This document shows, piece by piece, positions 19,084 to 27,084 of a stretch of DNA of 64,000 bases (the stretch's first letter is position 1; every line of letters begins with the position of its first letter). Position numbers and translations under genes: made by a program. The DNA comes from Halomonas meridiana (lineage in GTDB: Bacteria > Pseudomonadota > Gammaproteobacteria > Pseudomonadales > Halomonadaceae), in the NCBI RefSeq assembly GCF_009846525.1, contig NZ_CP024621.1, forward strand, positions 2,914,001 through 2,978,000. Direction: 5' to 3'. The notes below the pieces were generated by a model. It had not been told where the DNA came from and ran no database searches. It was given only the letters and a program-made list of their open reading frames with translations.

Positions 19084-19956
19084 ATGAAAACGCATACGTT
19101 GAATCACCGCATCCGCCTCGCCTCTATGGCCCTGGTCGCCGGTACTGGCCTCGCCGCTGGCAGCCTGGCCCACGCACAGGACCAGGGCACGATCAACCTG
19201 GCCTACGTGGAGTGGTCGTCTGAAGTCGCCTCCACCAACGTCATGGCGGCGGTACTCGAGCAAGCAGGCTTCGAAGTGGAGCTGACGTCTCTGTCCGCGG
19301 CAGCAATGTTCCAAGCGCTCTCCACGGGCGATGCCGATGCCATCGTGGCCGCTTGGCTGCCCACCACCCACGCGGACTACATGGAGCGCGTCGGTGGCAA
19401 TACCGAAGACCTGGGTCCCAACCTGGATGGCACCAAACTCGGCTTGGTCGTACCTGAGTACACCGACGTGGACTCCATTGCCGACCTGAACGACAACGCC
19501 GACAGCTTCAACGGCGAGATCATCGGTATTGACCCCGGTGCAGGCCTAATGGCACTCACCGAAGAGGTTGTGGATACCTATGACCTTGGGCTGGACCTGC
19601 GCAGCGGCAGCGGCGCCACCATGACAGCGGCCCTGGCCAGCGCCATCCAAAACGAAGAGGACGTGGTCGTCACCGGCTGGACTCCGCACTGGATGTTTGC
19701 TCGTTTCGATCTGAAATACCTCGAAGACCCGGAAAACGTCTACGGCGGTGCCGAGCAGATCCATACCGTGGTTCGTAGCGGCCTGGAAGAGGACATGCCC
19801 GACGCGTATGCCATTCTGGATGCCTTCGAGTGGACGCCCGAGCAGATGGGCGAAGTCATGCTGATGAACCAGGAAGAAGGCAGCGACCCCTACGACAATG
19901 CCAAACAGTGGGTAGAAGAGAACCAAGACGTCGTCGAGCAGTGGCTCAATAGCTAA
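19084..19956 (+). CDS. proX: Glycine betaine/proline-binding protein
   Basis: A 290-residue periplasmic binding protein. A signal peptide (LASMALVAGTGLAAGSLAHA) is followed by the OpuAC-type domain with NLAYVEWSSEVASTNVM, a VAAWLPTTHADYM segment and VVTGWTPHWMFARFDLKYL. The Trp and Tyr residues in these motifs form the aromatic cage for quaternary ammonium ligands in the family. GGGAG stands 7 bases before the ATG. The 148-base gap after proW may hold its own promoter or a processing site, which would let the binding protein be made in excess. Confidence 0.94.
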   Translation: MKTHTLNHRIRLASMALVAGTGLAAGSLAHAQDQGTINLAYVEWSSEVASTNVMAAVLEQAGFEVELTSLSAAAMFQALSTGDADAIVAAWLPTTHADYMERVGGNTEDLGPNLDGTKLGLVVPEYTDVDSIADLNDNADSFNGEIIGIDPGAGLMALTEEVVDTYDLGLDLRSGSGATMTAALASAIQNEEDVVVTGWTPHWMFARFDLKYLEDPENVYGGAEQIHTVVRSGLEEDMPDAYAILDAFEWTPEQMGEVMLMNQEEGSDPYDNAKQWVEENQDVVEQWLNS

Positions 19957-19980
19957 CGCCCGCTCATAAGCGTTTAATGA

Positions 19981-20003
19981 CAGGGGGCTACGGCCCTCTG
20001 TTG
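19981..20003 (+). terminator. Hairpin terminator after proX
   Basis: CAGGGGGC at 19981-19988 pairs, with one mismatch, with GCCCTCTG at 19993-20000 around a TACG loop, a very stable tetraloop in RNA. Only a weak T-rich tail follows. Confidence 0.55.
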
Positions 20004-20125
20004 TCGTTATAGTTATGTCGCTTTTTCGTGGTAATGTGCCCGCGCGTTGAATAAAGATTAAGCAACGTTTGCTACTGTTACTGATGTAATACACGCCTGC
20101 TACCGCACCCATGGATGACCAGAGG

Positions 20126-20162
20126 GAAACCGCTGGTCCACCAACGTGCGTTTAGCGGTTTC
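20126..20162 (+). promoter_or_regulatory. Leader hairpin just before the BCCT start
   Basis: GAAACCGC at 20126-20133 pairs exactly with GCGGTTTC at 20155-20162 around a 21-base loop that itself contains TGGT/ACCA. The stem ends 10 bases before the ribosome-binding site at 20173-20179, so it may affect translation of the carrier. No known riboswitch was recognised. Confidence 0.4.
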
Positions 20163-20184
20163 TGTCCGACATGGAGAGGCTCCC

Positions 20185-21825
20185 GTGGATAATCCTGACT
20201 CTAAGCGTCCCGCTGATGAGCCGGTATCAGAAGGCATCCCCGCCCCTGATGGTCCGGCCAACCTGATCGATACCGACTACGTGATCGGTCAAGACAACAT
20301 CACGACGAGTGCAATGGGCTTCAACCTTGACCTGCACGGCAAGGTATTCACCATTTCTGCGCTCATCGTGCTGCTGTTTGTGGTACTGACTCTTGCTCTG
20401 CAAGACATGATTGCACCGGTTTATGATGCCATCTTTGGCTTTTTGACCGGCAACCTGGCCTGGTTCTTCATTCTGGCCGCCAATATCTTCGTCATCCTCT
20501 GCTTGGGTTTGATCGTATCGCCCCTGGGTAAAATCCGAATTGGCGGGGCAGATGCCAAACCGGACTTTACCTACACCGGCTGGTTCTCGATGCTGTTTGC
20601 GGCCGGTATGGGCATCGGGCTGATGTTCTTTGGCGTCAACGAACCGCTGACGCACTTTGGCACCTCTCTCGACGGTGGCGATTGGGCACCGTTGGCTGGT
20701 GCTGAAGGCGATACGGCGGGTGCGGCGGCACTCGGCATGGCGGCGACGATCTTCCACTGGGGTCTGCACCCGTGGGCGATTTATGCCGTTGTGGCGCTGT
20801 CACTGGCGCTATTCTCGTTCAACAAAGGCTTGCCGCTCTCCATGCGCTCGGTGTTCTACCCGCTGCTGGGTGAGCGCGTGTGGGGCTGGCCGGGGCACTT
20901 GATCGATATCCTGGCGGTCTTTGCCACGCTGTTTGGTCTGGCCACGTCGCTGGGCTTGGGCGCCACCCAAGCCGCTGCCGGTTTGACCTACCTGTTTGGC
21001 GCGCCGGAAAGCGACATCACGATGATTCTGTTGATCATCGGCATCACCATGATCGCGATCTGCTCGATCGTGGCCGGGGTCGATAAAGGCGTACAGCTGC
21101 TATCGAAAATCAACATTGCCATGGCCGCCGCGCTGCTGTTTTTCGTGATCGGTGTCGGCCCCACGCTGCTGATTGCCACTGGCTTCTTCGAGAACTTGGT
21201 GAACTACGTGGTTCACCTACCGGCGCTATCGAACCCGTTTGGCCGTGAAGACGCGAACTTCAGCCAAGGCTGGACAGCCTTCTACTGGGCGTGGTGGATC
21301 TCCTGGTCTCCGTACGTCGGTATGTTCATCGCGCGGGTATCCCGTGGCCGTACCGTTCGTGAATTCCTGATCTCCGTACTGATCGTACCGTCGGTCGTTT
21401 CGGTTCTGTGGATGACGACGTTCGGTGGCACCGCCATCGACCAGTACGTCAGCCAAGGCATAGAAGCCGTGCGCGATGCGGGCGTGGATCTGCAGCTGTT
21501 TATCATGCTGGAGCAACTGCCGCTCTCGCAGATCACCTCGTTCATTGCCATCGTGCTGGTCATCGTCTTCTTTGTGACCTCGTCGGATTCCGGGTCGCTG
21601 GTGATCGACTCCATCACCGCAGGCGGCAAGGTGGATGCCCCGAAACCGCAGCGCGTGTTCTGGGCGATCATCGAAGGTGCGATTGCCATTGCGCTGCTGC
21701 TGGGCGGTGGTTTGACCGCACTGCAGACCATGGCCGTCTCTACCGGGTTCCCGTTCACCATCATTCTGCTGGTGGCGTGTTACGCCATCATCAAAGGCTT
21801 GATGAGCGAGCCCAAAGCGGTCTAA
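20185..21825 (+). CDS. BCCT-family betaine/choline/carnitine carrier
   Basis: A 546-residue secondary transporter for glycine betaine, choline or a related osmolyte, driven by Na+ or H+. I chose the GTG at 20185 because GGAGAGG lies 5 bases upstream. The open frame runs further back but without a start signal. A hydrophilic N-terminus of about 50 residues precedes 12 membrane helices. The family segment FYWAWWISWSPYVGMFIARV and RGRTVREF are clear. The C-terminus after the last helix is short (GLMSEPKAV), unlike BetT or BetP, whose long tails sense osmolarity. It follows proVWX, so the region encodes two uptake routes for osmolytes. The precise substrate is open. Confidence 0.93.
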   Translation: MDNPDSKRPADEPVSEGIPAPDGPANLIDTDYVIGQDNITTSAMGFNLDLHGKVFTISALIVLLFVVLTLALQDMIAPVYDAIFGFLTGNLAWFFILAANIFVILCLGLIVSPLGKIRIGGADAKPDFTYTGWFSMLFAAGMGIGLMFFGVNEPLTHFGTSLDGGDWAPLAGAEGDTAGAAALGMAATIFHWGLHPWAIYAVVALSLALFSFNKGLPLSMRSVFYPLLGERVWGWPGHLIDILAVFATLFGLATSLGLGATQAAAGLTYLFGAPESDITMILLIIGITMIAICSIVAGVDKGVQLLSKINIAMAAALLFFVIGVGPTLLIATGFFENLVNYVVHLPALSNPFGREDANFSQGWTAFYWAWWISWSPYVGMFIARVSRGRTVREFLISVLIVPSVVSVLWMTTFGGTAIDQYVSQGIEAVRDAGVDLQLFIMLEQLPLSQITSFIAIVLVIVFFVTSSDSGSLVIDSITAGGKVDAPKPQRVFWAIIEGAIAIALLLGGGLTALQTMAVSTGFPFTIILLVACYAIIKGLMSEPKAV

Positions 21826-21849
21826 CGATCTGCTTTACCTAGGTAAGAC

Positions 21850-21881
21850 GCAAACGGGCAGCCCATGGGCTGCCCGTTTGC
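21850..21881. terminator. Perfect 32-base palindrome between convergent genes
   Basis: The bases 21850-21881 form a perfect inverted repeat (GCAAACGGGCAGCCCA and its complement) centred on CCATGG. It lies between the BCCT gene and the convergent exonuclease gene and could end transcription from both sides, though no long T-run follows. Confidence 0.65.
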
Positions 21882-21906
21882 CTATCAGGGTGGAGAGATT
21901 CAAGCG

Positions 21907-22632
21907 TTAACACCACAGCGCTTTTAAGGGCGTGTCTGGCGTATAGCGATTGGCGATTTGCGCCTGCAAAAGCTCCGCGGTGGCCAGCGCGTCGACCAGC
22001 GCATGGTGCCCTTGATAGGCAGGCAAACCGTAGCGCTCACGACTGGCGTTGAGGCGAATCGATACCGGCGGCCGACCTAACCAACGGCGGAAACGAGCCC
22101 ACAGAGTTTGACGATGCAGTCGCGCTTCCAGCGACATGGTATCGATCATTGGAAACAGCACCCCTTCGCCCCGGCGCGCCTTCACTGCCGCATCGAGAAA
22201 GGGGCGTTCGATGTTTCGAAAGTGAACCACCACGATACGCCCTGCCAGCACCGTCAACAGTTCATCCAACACGTCATCGAGGTCTGGCGCATCGGCGATC
22301 TCCGAGTGCGTGATGTGGTGATAAGCAATCGACGTCTCGTCCAGCGGCCGGGATGGCTTCACGACCCAGTAACGGCGTTGGGCCATGGGAATACGCCCCA
22401 ACGTAAATGGTACGACGCCAATACTGACAATCGCATGGCGGCGCTCGTCGAGCCCAGTGGTTTCCATATCCAGCGCCACCATGGGCACTTCCGACAAGGG
22501 GGTATCCGGGTCGGGCATGGGCGTGTCGAAAAAGCGCTTCAACATCTCGTCTTGGGCCCGCTCGGCCCGGGCGGCCATATAGCCCTGCCAGTCGGCCTGG
22601 GTGACTTTTTGGCGCGGCCGTATGCCGTGCAT
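21907..22632 (-). CDS. DnaQ-like 3'-5' exonuclease domain protein
   Basis: A 241-residue protein with a DEDDh exonuclease fold in residues about 50-230. Exo I reads VALDMETTGL with both acidic residues, and the Exo III motif GHHALVDALATAEL has the His and Asp. In Exo II (VVVHFRNIERPFLDAA) the usual Asp is Glu. A basic N-terminal helix of about 45 residues precedes the fold. It starts one base after the stop of the cNMP/CBS/DUF294 gene, so both are made from one message. Pairs of this kind occur in many proteobacteria, but their shared role is not established. It is not the replicative epsilon subunit, judging by context and the missing C-terminal part. Confidence 0.85.
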   Translation of the reverse strand: MHGIRPRQKVTQADWQGYMAARAERAQDEMLKRFFDTPMPDPDTPLSEVPMVALDMETTGLDERRHAIVSIGVVPFTLGRIPMAQRRYWVVKPSRPLDETSIAYHHITHSEIADAPDLDDVLDELLTVLAGRIVVVHFRNIERPFLDAAVKARRGEGVLFPMIDTMSLEARLHRQTLWARFRRWLGRPPVSIRLNASRERYGLPAYQGHHALVDALATAELLQAQIANRYTPDTPLKALWC

Positions 22633-22633
22633 A

Positions 22634-24544
22634 TCAGCGCCCCTGCCGTTGGGTGGGAACGGGGTAGCGGAACTTCAAAAACTTCTGGGCATTGCTCAAC
22701 ACCTGAAACGCGTCTTTCAGGGTATGGCGTTCGCTATCTTCCACGTTCTCGGGCTCGATGTTGTTATCCGGCTCACGCTCCTCCTGCAGGTCGATCATTT
22801 GATGGCGTATCCGCGACATGCACAAAAACTCGAACGCATAGTTCAGCTTGTCGCTGACACCCGTCGCCAGCAGCTGGGTTTTGCTGATGTCGTCCAGACG
22901 CTGGAAGGAGTTTTGCGCTTTGGAACCGCAGGCCAGTGCATGCACGCGAATCAAATCCACCATCGGTGCCGTACCGCGCCGCTTGAGATTGATGGAGTTA
23001 TTGTGCTTGCCATCTTTCTCCATCACGAAGGTGCGGAAAAAGCCGAGGGGCGGGGTTCGATTGAGCGCATTGCGTGCCATAGCCGCCAGGAACAGCGGCG
23101 ACTTGGGAGCGGTTTGGGCAATCAAATCCTGGAGCGTTTCGACGAACAAATCTTCCCCATAGATGCTATCCAGATCGAAAAAGATCGAGCTGTGCAGCAG
23201 TTTCTCGGGGGTTGGGTTCGCCATCCAGTCCTGAAAATAGCGCTTCCATACCGCCAGCGGCTGACGCCACTGGCGGTTGGTCGCCATCACGTCGCCCTTA
23301 CAGTAGGTGTAGCCACAGGCGGCCAGACCATCGCTCACAAACGCCGCTAAGGCATGGAAGTACTCGTCATGCTCTTCGGGGACGAAGTCGTCAGAAAGAA
23401 TCAGCGCATTATCCTGGTCGGTGACGATGCTCTGCTCATTACGCGCCATGGAGCCATTGACCATGTAGCAGTACGGCACCGGCGGCGGCCCGAGGGTATC
23501 TTCGGCCAGCTCTAGCAGTCGACGGGTGAAGCTGCGGCCAATGGTAGAGAGCGCGCTGCCCACCATTTGCGAGTTCGCACCATCCTGCACCATGCGTACG
23601 AATGCCGCTCGAACGTCCGGTGCCAGCTTGGCCAGCCCTTGGGCGCTGGACTGGTTGAAGATATTGCTCACCAGATAAAGGCCGCTATGGGTTTCGTAGC
23701 GAATGATATCCGATAGGTGCACCACGCCTACCGGGCGCTGGCGATACAGCACGGGCAGGTGATGCACGTTGCTACGCAGCATGGTCAGCATCGCTTCATA
23801 GACCGAGGCATCGGACTGGATGGTAATGAGTCGTTCCGAAATCACCTCTCCGATGGGGGTCGTGGGCGATAGACCTTCGGCCACGACGCGCGTGCGAAAG
23901 TCGCTGTCAGTGAGAATGCCGCACATCTGCCAAGTTTTGCCCTCGCTATCCTGGAAGCTATAGCGGGGGTTATCGCTCCCCTCATTGATGACCAGCACCG
24001 CAGACGCTTGGGCGTCGATAATCTGTCGAGCTGCCTGCTGTACGCTGGTGGTGGATTCGACCATCACCGGGTAGCGAGTGACCAGTTTGCGAATGCGGGT
24101 CACCATCATGTCGTTCGACTTCTTCTGCTGCTCGGCGGCGGTCTCTAGCCGCGGACGCTCTAGCTCGACGAAATCGGCGAAGTCGTCATCCTCTTCACAT
24201 AGACGTTGAAACACTGCGTCGGGGATAAAGTAAATCAGCGTGTCTTCGATAGCCTTGGCGGGAAAACGCACCTTGTGGTTACGCAACAGGCTGAAGTGGC
24301 CAAAGATATCGCCCTCACCTAGGCGGTTATAGAGCTCGCCCTGGCGGCGATACACCTCAACCGCACCGCTGCGAATGTAGCAAAGCTCATTCAGCGTATC
24401 GTTCAGCGTCAGAATATCGCTATCCGTTTTGAAATAGCTGACTTCTACCTGCTCGGCAATGGCGTCCAGCAACTCATCCGACAAACCATCAAACGGGGGA
24501 AACTGCCCCATGTGTTGGCGTATTTCTAATAACTCGACGTCCAT
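22634..24544 (-). CDS. cNMP-binding / CBS / DUF294 nucleotidyltransferase-like protein
   Basis: A 636-residue soluble signalling-type protein. From the N-terminus it has a cyclic-nucleotide-binding (Crp-like) domain at about 10-130 (IRSGAVEVYRRQGELYNRLG and GEGDIFGHFSLL), two CBS domains at about 155-285, a nucleotidyltransferase-like DUF294 domain with GSMARNEQSIVTDQDNAL, whose GS and DxD pattern fits the GlnD-like fold, and a DUF294 C-terminal helical domain to the end. AGGAGA stands before the ATG at 24544. By analogy to GlnD it may attach a nucleotide to a partner protein in response to a nucleotide signal, but no target is known. It is cotranscribed with the exonuclease. Confidence 0.88.
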   Translation of the reverse strand: MDVELLEIRQHMGQFPPFDGLSDELLDAIAEQVEVSYFKTDSDILTLNDTLNELCYIRSGAVEVYRRQGELYNRLGEGDIFGHFSLLRNHKVRFPAKAIEDTLIYFIPDAVFQRLCEEDDDFADFVELERPRLETAAEQQKKSNDMMVTRIRKLVTRYPVMVESTTSVQQAARQIIDAQASAVLVINEGSDNPRYSFQDSEGKTWQMCGILTDSDFRTRVVAEGLSPTTPIGEVISERLITIQSDASVYEAMLTMLRSNVHHLPVLYRQRPVGVVHLSDIIRYETHSGLYLVSNIFNQSSAQGLAKLAPDVRAAFVRMVQDGANSQMVGSALSTIGRSFTRRLLELAEDTLGPPPVPYCYMVNGSMARNEQSIVTDQDNALILSDDFVPEEHDEYFHALAAFVSDGLAACGYTYCKGDVMATNRQWRQPLAVWKRYFQDWMANPTPEKLLHSSIFFDLDSIYGEDLFVETLQDLIAQTAPKSPLFLAAMARNALNRTPPLGFFRTFVMEKDGKHNNSINLKRRGTAPMVDLIRVHALACGSKAQNSFQRLDDISKTQLLATGVSDKLNYAFEFLCMSRIRHQMIDLQEEREPDNNIEPENVEDSERHTLKDAFQVLSNAQKFLKFRYPVPTQRQGR

Positions 24545-24810
24545 ACGCTCTCCTGCTGGGCGCTGACTCTATTGAACGGGCGGTGCTTTGACGAGAGTGG
24601 TGTCGTCAAGGGCTAAGTTTGTCGTGAACACTCGCCATGGACAACCCTTTGAAGGTGAATCGAAAGAGCGGGACGGATGGCCCGACACGAAAAAGCCCAG
24701 CGCACGAGCGCTGGGCTTTGGTCGACTTGCGGTGTGGCGGATACTTCGCACGTTAAGGAAAATCTGGCACTATCCGCATAGCCTTGGATGAAACATTCAA
24801 CTCATGGCGT
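24545..24810. other. Intergenic region with no gene except a terminator
   Basis: This 266-base stretch lies between two minus-strand genes. Short open frames on both strands have no ribosome-binding site or family signature. The only clear element is the terminator at 24690-24716. Confidence 0.6.
24690..24716 (-). terminator. Terminator after the DUF4168 gene
   Basis: GCCCAGCGC at 24695-24703 pairs with GCGCTGGGC at 24708-24716 around ACGA. Five A at 24690-24694 give the minus-strand U-tract. Confidence 0.85.
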
Positions 24811-25200
24811 TTACGATTGGCTCGCCATTTCTTGAACGCGCTGCATCATTTCCGGATCTTGCTGGATGGATTGACCGATGGCGTTGAAGGTATCGACATC
24901 CAAGCCGCTGTCTTCGACAACTTCGATCATGCGGTCATTGGCTTCAGCGCGAACTTCCTGCTGTGCGGTTTCGTCTTCTGCTTCCTGCAGACGCTGTGTG
25001 TACTCTTGTGAGATCACGGCGATTTCTTGAGAAGCATCGGCGAACTGCTGTAGCTGCTGATCAGAAAAATCCTGAGCCGGGGCTTGCTGAGTGGCCATTG
25101 GATCTTGCGCTTGACCTTCAGCTTGTTGGGCGTGAGCGGTGCCTGCCATCAGACCCGTGGCAAGAAGTGCAGCAGAGAACAAAGCAGTCATACGTTGCAT
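24811..25200 (-). CDS. DUF4168 exported protein
   Basis: A 129-residue periplasmic protein of the DUF4168 family. The ATG at 25200 was chosen because GAGG stands 9 bases upstream. The ATG at 25215 overlaps that site. A signal peptide (MTALFSAALLATGLMAGTA, cleavage after HAQ) is followed by a Gln-rich linker and the family's helical domain, with FSDQQLQQFADASQEI, EVRAEANDRMIEVVEDSGL and TFNAIGQSIQQDPEM. The function is unknown. It stands alone between terminators, with its own promoter region to the right. Confidence 0.85.
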   Translation of the reverse strand: MQRMTALFSAALLATGLMAGTAHAQQAEGQAQDPMATQQAPAQDFSDQQLQQFADASQEIAVISQEYTQRLQEAEDETAQQEVRAEANDRMIEVVEDSGLDVDTFNAIGQSIQQDPEMMQRVQEMASQS

Positions 25201-25346
25201 GGTAAGAAACCTCATTGGCGCGTTATGAATGTGCCCAGTGTGACGCGTCGTTTGGGCGCTGGTTCAATCTTTTATGTAAAACTCAGTAACAAAAAGAACA
25301 AAGCGTAAGTTATCTGCCCCATGAATCATGCTATCCCAGGAGCACT

Positions 25347-26270
25347 ATGTCTATTAATTTCAAAACGTTAGGAGAGAAAGACGCCGCCTCCCTTGGGCTG
25401 GCCGCCATGCCAGGGCTTTTCGTTCTGCTCTGGAGCACCGGCTTTATCGGCGCGAAGTTTGGCCTGCCCTACGCCGAACCTTTCACCTTTTTGTTCATCC
25501 GTTTCGTGCTCACACTGCTGCTGTTGCTGCCATTGACGTGGCTGATGCGCATTGCCTGGCCTTCATCACCTACGTTATGGAAACATATTGCGGTATCGGG
25601 TTTGCTGGTCCACGGCACCTATCTGGGCGGCGTGTTTTACGGCATTTATTTAGGCATGCCCGCCGGCTTGGCCGCTCTACTGGTTGGCCTACAGCCACTG
25701 CTCACGGCGGCCTGCGCGGGACCGTTGCTAGGCGAGCGGCTGACCAAACGACAGTGGTGTGGTCTGCTCTTGGGCTTACTCGGCATCAGTTTGGTACTGG
25801 GTAGCAAGCTGGAACTCGGCAGTACGCTTTTTAGTGGGTTCGGGGTTGGGGCGCTGGTGAGCGTGATGGCCGCCCTGATGGGTATTTCGCTGGGCACGCT
25901 GTACCAAAAGCGTTACTGCACCAGCATGCCGCTGCTATCGGGCGCGGTCATCCAGTACATGGCGGCGGGCGCACTGCTGGGGGTAGGTGCCCTGCTGTTC
26001 GAAAGCCGCGAGGTGGAGTGGAGCACGACGTTCATACTGACGCTTGGTTGGCTCGTGCTGATTCTGTCGATTGCCGCTATCCTGCTACTGATGGCCTTGA
26101 TAAAGAAGGGGGAGGCTTCCCGCGTGGCGAGTCTCTTTTATCTCGTGCCACCGGTCACTGCGCTACAGGCGTGGTGGCTATTCGATGAGCGTTTGCCGCT
26201 GCTTGGCTTGGCAGGCATGGTCATCGCCATTATGGGCGTGGTCATGGTCGTGCGCCCCTCGACGACATAA
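25347..26270 (+). CDS. DMT-family exporter with two EamA domains
   Basis: A 307-residue inner-membrane protein with ten predicted helices in two EamA repeats. The first repeat starts with PGLFVLLWSTGFIGAKFGLP and ends near PLLGERLTKRQWCGLLLGLL. The second ends with LFDERLPLLGLAGMVIAIMG. AGGAG stands before the ATG. Members export amino acids or other small metabolites, but the substrate cannot be told here. It is followed by the EAL gene 39 bases downstream in the same direction. Confidence 0.88.
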   Translation: MSINFKTLGEKDAASLGLAAMPGLFVLLWSTGFIGAKFGLPYAEPFTFLFIRFVLTLLLLLPLTWLMRIAWPSSPTLWKHIAVSGLLVHGTYLGGVFYGIYLGMPAGLAALLVGLQPLLTAACAGPLLGERLTKRQWCGLLLGLLGISLVLGSKLELGSTLFSGFGVGALVSVMAALMGISLGTLYQKRYCTSMPLLSGAVIQYMAAGALLGVGALLFESREVEWSTTFILTLGWLVLILSIAAILLLMALIKKGEASRVASLFYLVPPVTALQAWWLFDERLPLLGLAGMVIAIMGVVMVVRPSTT

Positions 26271-26309
26271 CCGATACGAAAAAAGACGAATCTTCCAGGG
26301 CTTGGAAAA

Positions 26310-27077
26310 ATGACTGCACAACCTCACTGCGCCAGGGTCAACGGCGTCTGCAACCGGTGCGATACGCCGGTTCCCTTCGCCTTTACGATGGCCTTTCAAC
26401 CCATCGTCGATGTCGCTCAGCGACAAGTGGTGTACTACGAAGCACTGGTTCGCGGCGTGAACGGTGAATCGGCGTTTTCGATCCTGGATCAAGTGACCGA
26501 TGAACTCATGTATCGCTTCGATCAAGCCTGCCGCGTCAAGGCGATCGAATTGGCCAGCGAGCTGGGCATGAACGCGCGGCTGTCGATCAACTTTCTACCG
26601 AATGCCGTGTACGAACCAGAAGCCTGCATTCAGTCCACGCTCGAAACATCACACCGCGTGGGCTGGCCAGCCGAAAGACTCAATTTTGAAATTACCGAGA
26701 CCGAGCGCGTGGTCGACCGCGCGCACATGCGTTCGATCATCGACTGCTACCGGCGAATGGGCTTCACCACATCGCTGGACGACTTTGGCAACGGCTACGC
26801 TAACCTGGATTTATTGACCGATCTTCGCCCCGACACGCTCAAAATCGACCGAGAATTGGTCATGGATTGCGACAGCAACGTGCGCCGTCAGGCCATCCTC
26901 AAAAGCATGGTGTCACTGGCTCGTACCTTGGGAACGCAACTCGTGGCCGAAGGCGTCGAGACCCGAGAAGAGTCTCGCTGCCTTCTGGCACTGGGTATTT
27001 CGGTGCAGCAGGGGTACTATTTTGCCCGCCCTCAAGTGGGCGAGCTCCCCACCGTGGCGCTAGAGCGATACGAGTAG
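26310..27077 (+). CDS. EAL-domain cyclic-di-GMP phosphodiesterase
   Basis: A 255-residue stand-alone EAL protein that would hydrolyse c-di-GMP. All key motifs are present: YEALVRG, the Asn in LSINFLP, the Glu in FEITETE, SLDDFGNGYANL, TLKIDREL, VAEGVET and QQGYYFARP, so it should be active. The N-terminal 25 residues before the domain carry three Cys (7, 14 and 17, the last two as CxxC), which could bind a metal or sense redox state. The ribosome-binding site is weak. It runs convergent to mtgA with only 7 bases between stops. Confidence 0.9.
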   Translation: MTAQPHCARVNGVCNRCDTPVPFAFTMAFQPIVDVAQRQVVYYEALVRGVNGESAFSILDQVTDELMYRFDQACRVKAIELASELGMNARLSINFLPNAVYEPEACIQSTLETSHRVGWPAERLNFEITETERVVDRAHMRSIIDCYRRMGFTTSLDDFGNGYANLDLLTDLRPDTLKIDRELVMDCDSNVRRQAILKSMVSLARTLGTQLVAEGVETREESRCLLALGISVQQGYYFARPQVGELPTVALERYE

Positions 27078-27084
27078 CGCGGCG

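Noticed and set aside
20111-20155. Leader peptide before the BCCT gene
   Set aside because: A 14-codon frame exists, but no ribosome-binding site precedes it; it is only mentioned with the hairpin.
22108-23350. Open frames on the plus strand opposite the exonuclease and DUF294 genes
   Set aside because: They are antisense shadows; the minus-strand genes have clear domains and start signals.
24569-24791. Small genes in the gap left of the DUF4168 gene
   Set aside because: Overlapping short frames on both strands have no start signals, and a terminator lies in the middle.
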